Shown one piece after another: positions 25,296 to 35,324 of a stretch of 35,963 nt of DNA (positions are counted from its first letter, which is position 1; each line of letters starts with the position of its first letter). Source of the DNA: Vicinamibacteraceae bacterium (GTDB taxonomy: Bacteria > Acidobacteriota > Vicinamibacteria > Vicinamibacterales > JAFNAJ01); assembly GCA_023384595.1 (NCBI GenBank), contig JAHDVQ010000017.1, positions 4,480 to 40,442 on the forward strand, given 5' to 3'. Made by a program: the position numbers and the translations under genes. The notes under the pieces were generated by a model. That model did not search any database and was not told where the DNA came from. It saw only the letters and a program-made list of their open reading frames with translations.

Positions 25296-26380
25296 TGCTC
25301 TACCACCTGCTCTTCCCGCTGCACCAGACGTTCTCGTTCCTGAACGTGACGCGCTACATCACGTTCCGGACGGCGGCGGCGAGCCTGACGGCGCTCGCCA
25401 TCAGCCTGCTGTTCGGTCCGTGGATGATTCGCCGGCTGCGCGCGTTCCAGATCGGACAGGTGATCCGCGCCGAGGGCCCCGAGAGCCACCGCGCCAAGTC
25501 GGGCACGCCGACCATGGGCGGCCTCCTGATCCTGACGGCGGCGCTCGGGCCGACGCTGCTCTGGGCCGATCTCACCAACGTCTACGTGTGGATTGCCGTG
25601 CTCTCGACGGCGGCGTTCGGCGCCATCGGGTTCGCCGACGACTACCTGAAGATCGTGCGGCGATCGCACCACGGGCTCATCCCGCGCTACAAGATGGGCC
25701 TGCAGATCCTGGCCGGCCTCGCCGTCGGCGTCGTGCTGCTCGTCCTCGCGCAGTCCGAACTGTACAGCACGCGCCTCATCTTCCCATTCTTCAAGAGCCT
25801 CATTCCCGATCTCGGGTGGCTCTACGTGCCGTTCGCGGTGCTGGTGCTCGTGGGCGCCTCGAACGCGGTGAACCTGACCGACGGGCTCGACGGGCTGGCC
25901 ATCAGCTCGTTTGCCGTCGCGGCCGCGGCCTTCACGGCGCTCGCCTACATCACCGGGCACCGGGTGTTCGCGGACTACCTGCTCATCGTCCGGTTCGCAC
26001 CGGCGGCGGAGCTGACCATCTTCTGCGGCGCGCTGGTGGGCGCGAGCCTCGGCTTCCTCTGGTACAACTCGTATCCCGCCGAGATCTTCATGGGCGACGT
26101 CGGCTCGCTCGCCCTCGGCGCCGCGCTCGGCACCGTCGCGATCCTCATCAAGCAGGAGCTGCTGCTCGTCATCGTCGGCGGCGTGTTCGTGATGGAGGCC
26201 CTCTCGGTCATCATCCAGGTCGCCTCCTTCAAGCTCACGGGCCAGCGGGTGTTCCGGATGGCGCCGCTCCACCACCACTTCGAGCTGAGCGGGTGGAGCG
26301 AGCCGAAGGTCATCTTCCGCTTCCTCATCATGGCCATCTTCTTCGCGTTGTGCAGCCTGACAACGCTCAAGCTGCGATGA
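25295..26380 (+). CDS. mraY: Phospho-N-acetylmuramoyl-pentapeptide-transferase
   Basis: [18 protein letters not shown]...[17 protein letters not shown]...[15 protein letters not shown]...[14 protein letters not shown]...[21 protein letters not shown]. Confidence 0.97.
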   Translation: MLYHLLFPLHQTFSFLNVTRYITFRTAAASLTALAISLLFGPWMIRRLRAFQIGQVIRAEGPESHRAKSGTPTMGGLLILTAALGPTLLWADLTNVYVWIAVLSTAAFGAIGFADDYLKIVRRSHHGLIPRYKMGLQILAGLAVGVVLLVLAQSELYSTRLIFPFFKSLIPDLGWLYVPFAVLVLVGASNAVNLTDGLDGLAISSFAVAAAAFTALAYITGHRVFADYLLIVRFAPAAELTIFCGALVGASLGFLWYNSYPAEIFMGDVGSLALGAALGTVAILIKQELLLVIVGGVFVMEALSVIIQVASFKLTGQRVFRMAPLHHHFELSGWSEPKVIFRFLIMAIFFALCSLTTLKLR

Positions 26381-26398
26381 CGGGCGGGGTGACGCGCG

Positions 26399-27799
26399 AT
26401 GAATGGCGGCCGGAGACGAGCGGAGGGATCGTCGGGGTTCGACGTGGCGGGCCGGCGCGTCGTCGTCGTGGGCGCCGCGCGCAGCGGCGTGGCCGCGGCG
26501 CTGGCGCTGGCGCGGCGGGGCGCGAGCGTCGTCGTGAGCGAGAGGGCGCCGTCGGCGACGGAGGCCGGCGCGTTGACGGCGGCGGGCGTGGAGCTCGAGC
26601 TCGGGGGGCATCGCACGGAGACCTTCACGCGGGCGGACCTCGTGGTGGTGAGTCCGGGCGTGAAGCTCCACATTCCGGTGCTCGAGGCGGCGCGCGCGGC
26701 CGGCGTGGAGGTGATCGGCGAGCTGGAGCTCGCCTCGCGCTGGATTCGGGGACGGGTCGTGGCCATCACCGGCACCAAGGGCAAGTCGACGACGACGACG
26801 CTCGTGGGACGGATGCTCGACGCGGCCGGGGTACGGGTGCTGACGGGCGGCAACATCGGCGTGCCGCTGGCGAGCCAGGTCGAAGAGAGCCGGCCCGACA
26901 CGGTGCACGTCGTCGAGGCGAGCAGCTTCCAGCTCGAGGCCACCTCGCGCTTCCACGCCGACGTGGCGGTGTTCCTGAACTTCTCGCCCGACCACCTCGA
27001 TCAGCACGCGTCGATCGAGGAGTACCGCGAGGCGAAGGCGCGGATCTTCGAGACCCAGCGCGCGGACGACGTCGCGGTGGTGAACGCCGACGACCCCGAG
27101 GTGATGGCGCTCGCCGCGCGCACGACGGCGCGGCTGGTGAGGTTCGCGGCGGCACGGGAGCTCGATGAGGGGGTGTTCGTGCGCGGCGACGCGATCGTCA
27201 GCCGCGAGGGAGGTCGCGAGACGGTGTGGTTCCATCGCCGCGACGTCGAGGTCGCGGGGCGGCACATGCTCGCCAACGTGGTGGCGGCCGCGGCGGCCGC
27301 GCACGCGATGGGCGCGTCGCCCGCCGCGATGGTGGAGGGGCTGAAGGGGTTTCAGGGGCTCGAGCACGCGATGGAGCCGCTCCGCGAGGTCGGCGGCGTG
27401 CGGTTCGTCAACGACTCGAAGGCGACCAACGTCGACGCGGCGCGCTACGCGATCGAGAGCGTGCCCGGCGGCGCGGTCGTGATCCTCGGGGGGAAGTTCA
27501 AGGGCGGCGACCTCGGCGTGCTGCGCGAGGCGCTTCGGGAACACGCCCGGGCGGCGGTGCTGATTGGCGAGGCGGCCCCGATGATGGCCGAGGCGTTCGC
27601 CGGGGCCGTCGTGGTCGAGCGCGCGGCGTCGATGGCCGACGCCGTGCGGAGGGCGTACGCGCTCGCGCGGCCCGCAGGCACCGTGGTGCTCGCGCCGGCC
27701 TGTTCGAGCTTCGACATGTTCGCCGACTACGGCGATCGGGGCCGGCAGTTCAAGGAGGAGGTGGCGCGGCTCGGCGCCGCGCACGATGGCGAGTCGTGA
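26399..27799 (+). CDS. murD: UDP-N-acetylmuramoylalanine--D-glutamate ligase
   Basis: VVVVGAARSGVAAALALARRGASVVVSE...VSPGV...AITGTKGKSTTTTLVGRML...GGNIGVPL...EASSFQLEATSRFHADVAVFLNFSPDHLDQH...NDSKATNVDAARYAIES. Confidence 0.95.
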   Translation: MNGGRRRAEGSSGFDVAGRRVVVVGAARSGVAAALALARRGASVVVSERAPSATEAGALTAAGVELELGGHRTETFTRADLVVVSPGVKLHIPVLEAARAAGVEVIGELELASRWIRGRVVAITGTKGKSTTTTLVGRMLDAAGVRVLTGGNIGVPLASQVEESRPDTVHVVEASSFQLEATSRFHADVAVFLNFSPDHLDQHASIEEYREAKARIFETQRADDVAVVNADDPEVMALAARTTARLVRFAAARELDEGVFVRGDAIVSREGGRETVWFHRRDVEVAGRHMLANVVAAAAAAHAMGASPAAMVEGLKGFQGLEHAMEPLREVGGVRFVNDSKATNVDAARYAIESVPGGAVVILGGKFKGGDLGVLREALREHARAAVLIGEAAPMMAEAFAGAVVVERAASMADAVRRAYALARPAGTVVLAPACSSFDMFADYGDRGRQFKEEVARLGAAHDGES

Positions 27800-27909
27800 G
27801 CAGTCATCAGGCGATCGGGTGCGATCGGGAGCGTGTCGCTGGGAACGCAGGCTGCCCCGGTCTGCGAGACAGGTGTCCCGGTCCTCCCGTTGTCTGATGA
27901 CTGCTGACG
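27795..27909 (+). repeat. Long-range inverted repeat in the murD-ftsW gap (16-bp arms, 15/16; extendable as RNA)
   Basis: Left arm CGTGAGCAGTCATCAG (27795-27810), right arm CTGATGACTGCTGACG (27894-27909); 12 bp perfect core AGCAGTCATCAG/CTGATGACTGCT; left arm overlaps the murD stop codon. Confidence 0.85.
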
Positions 27910-27978
27910 GCTCGCGTCACACCTCATCCGGGCATCGTTTCGGGCGGAAGACGGAAAGGCTTTAGGGATCGTTCATCG

Positions 27979-29082
27979 ATGGCGCGCAAACTGCGGACCG
28001 ACTGGCTGCTCTTCTCGGCCACGCTGCTCCTCGTGGGGCTCAGCGTGCTGATGGTCTACTCCGCGTCGGCCGTCGTCGCCATGGAGAAGTACGAGCAGCC
28101 ATACATGTTCCTCGGGAAGCAGGTCGCGTGGGCGGTGCTCGGCCTCGGCCTCCTCGCCGGGCTGATGCGCGTCGACTACCGCCATTACCGCGACCCGCGG
28201 TTCATCGCGGCCGCCATCGTCACCGTCGTTCTCGCGCTCGGCCTCGTCCTCGTCATGGGCCGCGAGATCAACGGGGCCACCCGATGGTTCGCCATCGGCG
28301 GCATCGGTGTGCAGCCGTCCGAGGCGGCCAAGCTGGTGGCCATCGGCTTCACGGCCATGTGGCTCGAGCGGAACATGGAGCGCGTCAACGATCTGTGGCG
28401 CGGCCTGTGCCCGATTCTCGCCCTGCTCGGCGTGTTCAGCGCGCTCATCATCGCGCAGCCCGATCTCGGCACGACGTTGGTCCTGGTCGCCTCGGCCGGC
28501 ATCGTGGTCTTCGCCTCGGGGCTGCACTACGGCTTCGTCGGCGGGGCCGCCGTGGTCGGCGCCGGGTTGTTCACGCTGCTCGTCGCCTGGGAACCGTACC
28601 GGGTGCGGCGCATCTTCGCCTTCCTGGATCCGTGGGCGGACCCGCAGGGCCAGGGCTTCCAGATCATCCAGTCGCTGATCGCGGTCTCGACCGGGGGGGT
28701 CGGCGGACGCGGGCTGATGGCGGGTGTCCAGAAGATGTACTACCTGCCGTTTCCGCATACCGACTTCATCTACGCCGTGGTCGGCGAGGAACTCGGCCTC
28801 GTCGGGACGACGGGGGTGCTCGTCGCGTTCGCCGTGATCATCTGGCGCGGGCTGTCGATCGCGCTGCGCGCGCCGGACCGGTTCGGCAGCCTGCTGGCGC
28901 TCGGCATCACCGCGATGGTCGGGCTGCAGGCCCTGGTGAACATGTCGGTGGTGCTCGGCCTCCTGCCCACCAAGGGCATCCCGCTGCCGTTCGTGAGCTC
29001 GGGAGGCTCGTCGATGCTCGTGAGCTTCGTCGCCATGGGCGTGCTGTTGAACATCTCGCAGCACGCCTCGGCGCGGACGTGA
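27979..29082 (+). CDS. ftsW: Lipid II polymerase / SEDS protein FtsW
   Basis: LLLVGLSVLMVYSASAVVA...GREINGATRWFAIGGIGVQPSEAAKL...AQPDLGTTLVL...HTDFIYAVVGEELGLVGT...LLPTKGIPLPFVSSGGSSMLV. Confidence 0.96.
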   Translation: MARKLRTDWLLFSATLLLVGLSVLMVYSASAVVAMEKYEQPYMFLGKQVAWAVLGLGLLAGLMRVDYRHYRDPRFIAAAIVTVVLALGLVLVMGREINGATRWFAIGGIGVQPSEAAKLVAIGFTAMWLERNMERVNDLWRGLCPILALLGVFSALIIAQPDLGTTLVLVASAGIVVFASGLHYGFVGGAAVVGAGLFTLLVAWEPYRVRRIFAFLDPWADPQGQGFQIIQSLIAVSTGGVGGRGLMAGVQKMYYLPFPHTDFIYAVVGEELGLVGTTGVLVAFAVIIWRGLSIALRAPDRFGSLLALGITAMVGLQALVNMSVVLGLLPTKGIPLPFVSSGGSSMLVSFVAMGVLLNISQHASART

Positions 29083-29113
29083 TGGACATGCGTCCAGGGA
29101 GGATGACCCGGCG

Positions 29114-30205
29114 ATGAGCGTACGCGTGGTGTTCGCGGGCGGCGGCACGGGGGGACACCTGTACCCCGGGATTGCCGTGGCGCGCGCGATCCTCGCGCTC
29201 GATCCGGGCGCCGTCGTGAGCTTCGCGGGCACCAGCCGCGGCATCGAGGAGCGCGTGGTGCCACGTGAAGGCTTCGCGCTCGACGTCATCCGCAGCGCCG
29301 GGCTGAAGGGCAAGTCGCTCCGCGCCCTCGCCTACGGGCTCGCGCTGTTGCCCCTGAGCGCGCTCGATGCGTGGCGGGTCGTGACGCGGCGGCGGCCGCA
29401 CGTGGTCGTCGGCGTCGGCGGCTACTCGTCGGGACCCGTCGTCGGTCTTGCCGCGCTGCGCGGCGTGCCGACGATGGTGCTCGAGCAGAACGCCGTGCCG
29501 GGCCTCGCCAACCGGCTGCTCGCCCGCCTGGTCGATGCCGCCGCCGTGACCTTCGCGGACACGCGCCGCTGGTTCGGCGATCGCGCGTTCGTCAGCGGCA
29601 ACCCGGCGCGCGCGGAGTTCTTCGGCGTGCCGCCGCTCGCGCCGCGCGCCGCCGGCGGCCCGTGGCGCCTGCTCGTCTTCGGCGGCTCGCTCGGCGCGCA
29701 CGCCATCAACGTCGCGATGGCCGCGGCGGCGCCGGACCTCGCCGCCTCGCCCAGGCCGATCGACATCGTGCACCAGACCGGCGAACGCGACGCCGGACTG
29801 GTGGCCGACGCCTACCGCCACGCCGGGGTCGAGGCCACGGTCGTGCCGTACATCACCGACATGGCCGGCACCATGGCGGGGGCCGACCTCCTCGTCTGCC
29901 GCGCCGGCGCGACCACGCTGGCCGAAGTCACTGCGGCGGGGCGGCCGGCCATCCTCGTCCCCCTGCCGACCGCCACCGACGATCACCAGCGGCGCAACGC
30001 CGAGGCGCTCGCAGGCGAGGGCGCAGCCGTGCTGCTGCCGCAGACCGAGATCGTCGGGTCTCGCCTCGCGCGCGAGGTCCTCTCGCTGCTCGACGACGAG
30101 CCGCGGCGGCTCGCAATGGGCGAAGCCGCCCGCCGGCTGGCCCGTCCCGACGCGGCCCGCGTCATCGCGGCGCACGTCATCGCGCTCGCCGGGGGGGCGG
30201 CCTAG
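29114..30205 (+). CDS. murG: UDP-N-acetylglucosamine--N-acetylmuramyl-(pentapeptide) pyrophosphoryl-undecaprenol GlcNAc transferase
   Basis: VVFAGGGTGGHLYPGIAVARAIL...GVGGYSSGPVVGLAALRGVPTMVLEQNAVPGLANRLL...GGSLGAHAIN...ADLLVCRAGATTLAEVTAAGRPAILVPLPTATDDHQRRNAEAL. Confidence 0.96.
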   Translation: MSVRVVFAGGGTGGHLYPGIAVARAILALDPGAVVSFAGTSRGIEERVVPREGFALDVIRSAGLKGKSLRALAYGLALLPLSALDAWRVVTRRRPHVVVGVGGYSSGPVVGLAALRGVPTMVLEQNAVPGLANRLLARLVDAAAVTFADTRRWFGDRAFVSGNPARAEFFGVPPLAPRAAGGPWRLLVFGGSLGAHAINVAMAAAAPDLAASPRPIDIVHQTGERDAGLVADAYRHAGVEATVVPYITDMAGTMAGADLLVCRAGATTLAEVTAAGRPAILVPLPTATDDHQRRNAEALAGEGAAVLLPQTEIVGSRLAREVLSLLDDEPRRLAMGEAARRLARPDAARVIAAHVIALAGGAA

Positions 30206-30207
30206 CC

Positions 30208-31620
30208 ATGCTGGGACGCACGCGGCGCATCCACTTCGTGGGCATCGGCGGCAGCGGCATGAGCGGCATCGCCGAACTGCTGGCCAACCTCGGTTACGAC
30301 GTGACGGGTTCCGACGAGAAACGCTCGTCGACGACCGAGCGGCTCGAACGGCTCGGCGTGCGCGTCTGGCAGGGGCATGCCGCCGCGCAGGTGGGCGAGG
30401 CCGACGTCGTCGTCGTCTCATCGGCGGTACGGCCCGAGAATCCCGAGGTCGTGGAAGCCCGCTCGCGCCACGTGCCGGTCATCCCGCGCGCCGAGATGCT
30501 GGCCGAGCTGATGCGGCTTCGCCGCGGCATCGCCGTCGCGGGCGCCCATGGCAAGACGTCGACGACGTCGATGATCGCGCACGTGCTGGAGCGCGGCGGC
30601 CTCGACCCGACCGCCGTCATCGGCGGGCGCCTCAGCACCTTCGGCAGCAACGCGCGGCTCGGACGCGGCGAGTGGATCGTCGTCGAGGCCGACGAGAGCG
30701 ACGGGTCGTTCCTGAAGCTCTCGTACGAGATTGCCGTCATCACCAACGTCGATCGCGAACACCTCGATCACTACGGCACGTTCGAGCGCGTCTGCGAGGC
30801 GTTCGTCGACTTCGCCAACCGCGTGCCGTTCTACGGCGCCGTGGTCATCAACGTCGACGACCCGGCGCTCGCGGCGCTCGGCGCGCGGATGGGACGCCGC
30901 ACGGTGACCTATGCGCTCGACGGTGGCACGGCCGACGTGACGGGACGCGACATCGCGCTGCGGCCCTTCGGTGCGGCCTGCGAGGTCGACGTGAAGTTCG
31001 CCGCAGCGGCGGCGCCGCGCCCGGTTGGCCGACTGGCGCTCCAGGTCCCCGGGCGGCACAACCTGAAGAACGCGCTGGCGGCTGTCGCCGTCGGCCTCGA
31101 GCTCGGCCTGACGTTCGAGCAGGTGGCCGCCGCGCTCGCCGACTTCCGGGGGGCCGAGCGCCGCTTCCAGCTCGTGGGCGAGGTGGGCGGCGTGATGGTC
31201 GTCGACGACTACGGGCATCACCCGACCGAGATTGGCGCGGTCATCGCCGCGGCGCGCGCCTGCGACCCCGGCCGTCTCGTGGTGGCATTCCAGCCGCATC
31301 GCTACACGCGGACGCGCGACCTGCTCGACGAGTTCGTCGACGTGCTCGCGACGGCCGACGAGGTGGTGCTCACCGACATCTACGCCGCCGCCGAGGCGCC
31401 CATTCCGGGCGTGTCGTCCGAGGCGCTCGCCGCGCGGCTCGCCGCGCGGCTCGGGCGGCCCGTGCAGGTGGTCCGCCCTGTCGAGGCCCTCGTCGAGCAC
31501 CTGGCCGGCCTCGTCCGGCCTGGCGATCTGGTGGTGACGCTGGGCGCGGGATCGATCGGACACATCGGCGAGCACCTCGTGACGCGGCTCACCGCCCGCC
31601 AGTGGGAGGCGGAGCGATGA
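30208..31620 (+). CDS. murC: UDP-N-acetylmuramate--L-alanine ligase
   Basis: RRIHFVGIGGSGMSGIAELLANLGYDVTGSDEK...AGAHGKTSTTSMIAHVLERGGLDPTAVIGG...VEADESDGSFL...DREHLDHYG...VVDDYGHHPTEI...QPHRYTRTRDL. Confidence 0.97.
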   Translation: MLGRTRRIHFVGIGGSGMSGIAELLANLGYDVTGSDEKRSSTTERLERLGVRVWQGHAAAQVGEADVVVVSSAVRPENPEVVEARSRHVPVIPRAEMLAELMRLRRGIAVAGAHGKTSTTSMIAHVLERGGLDPTAVIGGRLSTFGSNARLGRGEWIVVEADESDGSFLKLSYEIAVITNVDREHLDHYGTFERVCEAFVDFANRVPFYGAVVINVDDPALAALGARMGRRTVTYALDGGTADVTGRDIALRPFGAACEVDVKFAAAAAPRPVGRLALQVPGRHNLKNALAAVAVGLELGLTFEQVAAALADFRGAERRFQLVGEVGGVMVVDDYGHHPTEIGAVIAAARACDPGRLVVAFQPHRYTRTRDLLDEFVDVLATADEVVLTDIYAAAEAPIPGVSSEALAARLAARLGRPVQVVRPVEALVEHLAGLVRPGDLVVTLGAGSIGHIGEHLVTRLTARQWEAER

Positions 31621-32564
31621 GCGCCGCGCGCAGGAGCACGGCCGTGCGGTCCAGGCGCGGCGCGGTGGCGCCGGCCGAGGATCGCCGCTTCAGGCGCGCT
31701 CAGGCGCGCCCCGCCGCGCGCCGCCGCCGCGAGCGATGGCGCAGGGCCCTGAGCGTGGCCCGCGTCTCGGCCCTCGTGCTGGGCCTCGTGCTGTGCGGCC
31801 TCTACGTCTGGCGGACGCTTCCCGACGCGTCGTTCCTGCGCGTGCAGGCCATCGAGGTGCGCGGCACGGCGCACGTGTCGTCGGGCGAGGCGCTGGCCAT
31901 CCTCGAGGGCCTGCGCGGCCAGCCGCTGCTGCGGGCCGATCTCGAGGCGTGGCGCGCGCGGCTCCAGAGCTCGGCCTGGGTGAAGCAGGCCACGCTGCAT
32001 CGCGTGCTGCCCTCGACGATCGAGGTCGACATCGTCGAGCGCGTGCCGGTGGCCATCGGCCGCGACGGCGATCGCCTCTTCCTCGTCGATTCGACCGGCA
32101 CGGTCATCGACGAGTTCGGGCCGCGGTACGGCGACTTCGACCTGCCGCTGGTGGACGGGCTCATCGAGACGGGCGCGCGCGACAGCGCGGCGCACGCGCA
32201 GCGGGCGGCGCTCGGGGCCCGCGTGCTCGCGGCCTTCGCGGCCGAGCGCGACGTGCTCGATCGCGTGTCCCAGATCGACGTGCGCGACCCGCGCAACGCG
32301 ATCGTGCTGCTCGAGGACGACGAGGCGCGGCTGCACCTCGGCGACCGCGCGTTCGTCGAACGCGTGCGGTCGTACCTGGAACTGGCGCCGGCGTTGCGCA
32401 GCGACGCCGCGGTGCTCGACTACGTGGATCTGCGGTTCGACGCGCGCGTCTTCGTGCGGCCCTCTCCCGAGGCCGTGCGGGCTCGTGCGGCGGCAACGAC
32501 GTCGGACGCGCCGGCGGCGGCGGGCGGCACGGGAGCCGGCCCGCGCGACGCGGCGTTCGACTGA
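31617..32564 (+). CDS. ftsQ: Cell division protein FtsQ (POTRA/DivIB-like)
   Basis: N-terminal Arg-rich cytoplasmic tail, TM, POTRA-like VQAIEVRGTAHVSSGEALAILEGLRGQPLLRADLEAWRARLQSSAWVKQATLHRVLPSTIEVDIVERVPVAIG; position between murC and ftsA; ATGA overlap with murC. Confidence 0.92.
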   Translation: MSAARRSTAVRSRRGAVAPAEDRRFRRAQARPAARRRRERWRRALSVARVSALVLGLVLCGLYVWRTLPDASFLRVQAIEVRGTAHVSSGEALAILEGLRGQPLLRADLEAWRARLQSSAWVKQATLHRVLPSTIEVDIVERVPVAIGRDGDRLFLVDSTGTVIDEFGPRYGDFDLPLVDGLIETGARDSAAHAQRAALGARVLAAFAAERDVLDRVSQIDVRDPRNAIVLLEDDEARLHLGDRAFVERVRSYLELAPALRSDAAVLDYVDLRFDARVFVRPSPEAVRARAAATTSDAPAAAGGTGAGPRDAAFD

Positions 32565-32605
32565 GGACTTCGACCAGCGCCTGGCGGCGCGTGCTGGAGG
32601 ATGCG

Positions 32606-33844
32606 GTGGCTCGCAAGGAACGATATCTCGTGGGGCTCGACGTTGGCACCGCCAAGGTCACGGCCATCGTCGGCGAAATCATGGACGATGGCGGGCTCGA
32701 CATCATCGGGGTGGGCATGGCCGACTCGCGCGGCATCAAGCGCGGGCTCGTCGTGAACCTCGAGGCCGCCGTCGACTCCATCAAGCGCGCCATCGAGGAG
32801 GCGGAGCTCACCGCCGGCATCGAGATCGACACGGTCCACCTCGCGCTCTCCGGCGCCAACGTCAAGGGCTTCAACAGCCGGGGCGTGGTGGCGGTGGCCG
32901 GCAAGACCCGCGAGATCACGCGCGAGGACGTGCGCCGCGCCATCGACGCGGCCAAGGCCGTCAGCCTGCCGAGCGGCCGCGAGATCCTCCACGTGCTGCC
33001 GCAGGACTTCGTCGTCGACGACCAGGACGGCATCGGCGCGCCCGTGGGCATGACGGGGTCGCGGCTCGAGGTGAACGTCCACATCATCACGGGCAACGCC
33101 TCGTCGACGCAGAACGTCGTGGCGTGCGTGAACCGCGCCGGCGTCGAGGTGGCCGAGACGGTGCTTGAGCAGCTGGCCGCGAGCGAAGCCGTGCTGACGC
33201 CCGACGAGCGCGAGCTGGGCGTGGCGCTGGTCGACATCGGTGGCGGCACGACCGATTTCGCGGTCTTCGAGCGCGGCAGCCTGTGGCACACGGGCGTCGT
33301 GTCGATCGGCGGCGATCACTTCACCAACGACATTGCCGTCGGCCTGCGGACGCCCGTGCCCGACGCCGAGCGCGTCAAGCGCCGCTGCGGGTGCGCGCTC
33401 TCGCTCATGGTCGGCGAGGACGAGACGATGGAGGTGGCCAGCGTGGGCGGGCGCAAGCCGCGCCTGATGCCGCGCCGGATCCTCGCCGACATCCTGCAGC
33501 CCCGCGCCGAGGAGATCTTCCACCTGCTGTGGGACGAGATCCGCCGCGCGGGCTACGAGAAGTCGCTGCACTCGGGCATCGTGCTCACCGGCGGCGGCAG
33601 CATGCTCGAGGGGCTCGCCGAGATCGCCGAGCAGATCTTCGACCTGCCCATCCGCCGCGGCTACCCGGTGGGCGTGGGCGGACTGACCGATCACATCAAC
33701 TCGCCCGCGTTCGCGACGGCCGTCGGGCTCGTGATGTACGCGCACAGGAACCGCCACGTCGACGACCAGGCCGCGGTCGGCGCCGGGGCGCTCGCCCGCG
33801 TCAGGGGATGGCTGCGGGCCTTCTTCAGGGAATTCCAGGCGTGA
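32606..33844 (+). CDS. ftsA: Cell division protein FtsA
   Basis: [34 protein letters not shown]...[25 protein letters not shown]...[36 protein letters not shown]...[13 protein letters not shown]-terminal amphipathic [20 protein letters not shown] 32606 preceded by GGAGG. Confidence 0.94.
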   Translation: MARKERYLVGLDVGTAKVTAIVGEIMDDGGLDIIGVGMADSRGIKRGLVVNLEAAVDSIKRAIEEAELTAGIEIDTVHLALSGANVKGFNSRGVVAVAGKTREITREDVRRAIDAAKAVSLPSGREILHVLPQDFVVDDQDGIGAPVGMTGSRLEVNVHIITGNASSTQNVVACVNRAGVEVAETVLEQLAASEAVLTPDERELGVALVDIGGGTTDFAVFERGSLWHTGVVSIGGDHFTNDIAVGLRTPVPDAERVKRRCGCALSLMVGEDETMEVASVGGRKPRLMPRRILADILQPRAEEIFHLLWDEIRRAGYEKSLHSGIVLTGGGSMLEGLAEIAEQIFDLPIRRGYPVGVGGLTDHINSPAFATAVGLVMYAHRNRHVDDQAAVGAGALARVRGWLRAFFREFQA

Positions 33845-33885
33845 CCCAGGACCACTACGACGACATCCACGGCCGGGGAGGCACG

Positions 33886-35163
33886 ATGAACGAGTTCGCC
33901 CACGAAGCGGGAGCCATGCGACAGAAGACCCAGGATGCGACGATGGAGCGGCTGCGACTCACGCTCGCCGAGGACGTGCGCGCCGGCGCGCGGATCAAGG
34001 TGATTGGCGTGGGCGGTGGCGGCAGCAACGCCGTGAGCCGCATGGTGCGCGCCGGCCTGGAGGGCGTCGAGTTCATCGTCGCCAACACCGACGTGCAGGC
34101 GCTCGCCACCAACGCCGCGCCCGTGCGCATCCAGATCGGCACCAAGCTCACCAAGGGGCTCGGCGCCGGTGCCGACCCGAACGTGGGGCGGCAGGCGGCG
34201 CTCGAGGACACCGACCGCATCATCGAGGCGCTCGACGGCGCCGACATGGTGTTCGTCACGACCGGCCTCGGCGGCGGCACGGGCACCGGCGCCGCGCCGG
34301 TCATCGCGAGCCTGGCCACCGAGCTCGGCGCCCTCACCATCGCCGTGGTCACCAAGCCGTTCGCCTTCGAGGGGCGGCGGCGGTCGGCCCAGGCCGAGGG
34401 GGGCCTCGATCAGCTGCGCAGCGCCGTCGATACGGTCATCACCATCCCCAACGAGCGCCTGCTCGCCACCATCGACCGCAACACGCCGCTCCCCGAGGCG
34501 TTCGCGGCCGCTGACGACGTCCTGCGACAGGCCATTCAGGGCATCTCGGATCTCATCCTGGTGCCCGGGCTCATCAACCTCGACTTCGCCGACGTGAAGA
34601 CCACCATGTCGGGCATGGGCATGGCCATCATGGGCACCGGCGTCGGCGAGGGGACCGACCGCGCCAAGGACGCGGCCACGCGGGCCATCTCGAGCCCGCT
34701 GCTCGAGGACGCGTCCGTGCGCGGCGCCCGCGGCGTCATCATCAACGTGACGGGCGGGCCCGACATCTCGCTGCACGAGGTGAACGACGCGTCACTCATC
34801 ATCCAGCAGGCCGCGCACGAAGACGCCAACATCATCTTCGGCGCCGTGGTCGACCCCAAGATGGAGGGGCGCGTGAAGATCACGGTGATCGCCACGGGCT
34901 TCGACAAGAGCGCGAGCGTCGGCGTCACGCCGCGGGCGACCGAGACGCCCGTCGACCTGTCGGCCTACACCACGCGCCGGCACGACGCCGAAGTCGACCG
35001 TGCCGTCGAGCGCCACCAGGTGACCTTCTCCCGGCGCGCCCCCGTGGCGCTGCCGATGGCCGTCGGCGCCTCGCCGCTGGTCCTCGGCGAGGCGGGCGAC
35101 GACGAGGGCGCCGGCGACCCGCTCGAGGTGCCCACGTTCCTGCGGCGCCAGAGCGAGGGCTGA
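33886..35163 (+). CDS. ftsZ: Cell division protein FtsZ
   Basis: [18 protein letters not shown]...[10 protein letters not shown]...[40 protein letters not shown]...[21 protein letters not shown]-terminal conserved peptide [12 protein letters not shown]. Confidence 0.98.
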   Translation: MNEFAHEAGAMRQKTQDATMERLRLTLAEDVRAGARIKVIGVGGGGSNAVSRMVRAGLEGVEFIVANTDVQALATNAAPVRIQIGTKLTKGLGAGADPNVGRQAALEDTDRIIEALDGADMVFVTTGLGGGTGTGAAPVIASLATELGALTIAVVTKPFAFEGRRRSAQAEGGLDQLRSAVDTVITIPNERLLATIDRNTPLPEAFAAADDVLRQAIQGISDLILVPGLINLDFADVKTTMSGMGMAIMGTGVGEGTDRAKDAATRAISSPLLEDASVRGARGVIINVTGGPDISLHEVNDASLIIQQAAHEDANIIFGAVVDPKMEGRVKITVIATGFDKSASVGVTPRATETPVDLSAYTTRRHDAEVDRAVERHQVTFSRRAPVALPMAVGASPLVLGEAGDDEGAGDPLEVPTFLRRQSEG

Positions 35164-35324
35164 GGGTTCGCGGCTGCGAGGCCGGCGCCGGCGTGCGTGG
35201 TACACTGAATAGACCCACGGCACGCGTGAGCGCCGGCGCTCGAGCGCCAGCCATCGCAGGACGCCTGGCGCGGTCGTCTCCGGCATGACCCGCCCTCCGG
35301 ACCGGCGTGTCGTGGCCCGTCCCC

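Noticed and set aside
25160-27784. 874-aa minus-strand ORF antisense to murF/mraY/murD
   Set aside because: Low-complexity R/H/E/D-rich translation typical of an antisense frame in GC-rich coding DNA; the opposite strand encodes clear Mur enzymes.
27799-27978. Rho-independent terminator between murD and ftsW
   Set aside because: Strong inverted repeat but ~83-nt loop and no T-tract after the right arm; described as an inverted repeat instead.
31426-31449. 12-bp tandem repeat CTCGCCGCGCGG x2 in murC
   Set aside because: In-frame (AARLAARL) helix microduplication, ordinary for GC-rich coding sequence.
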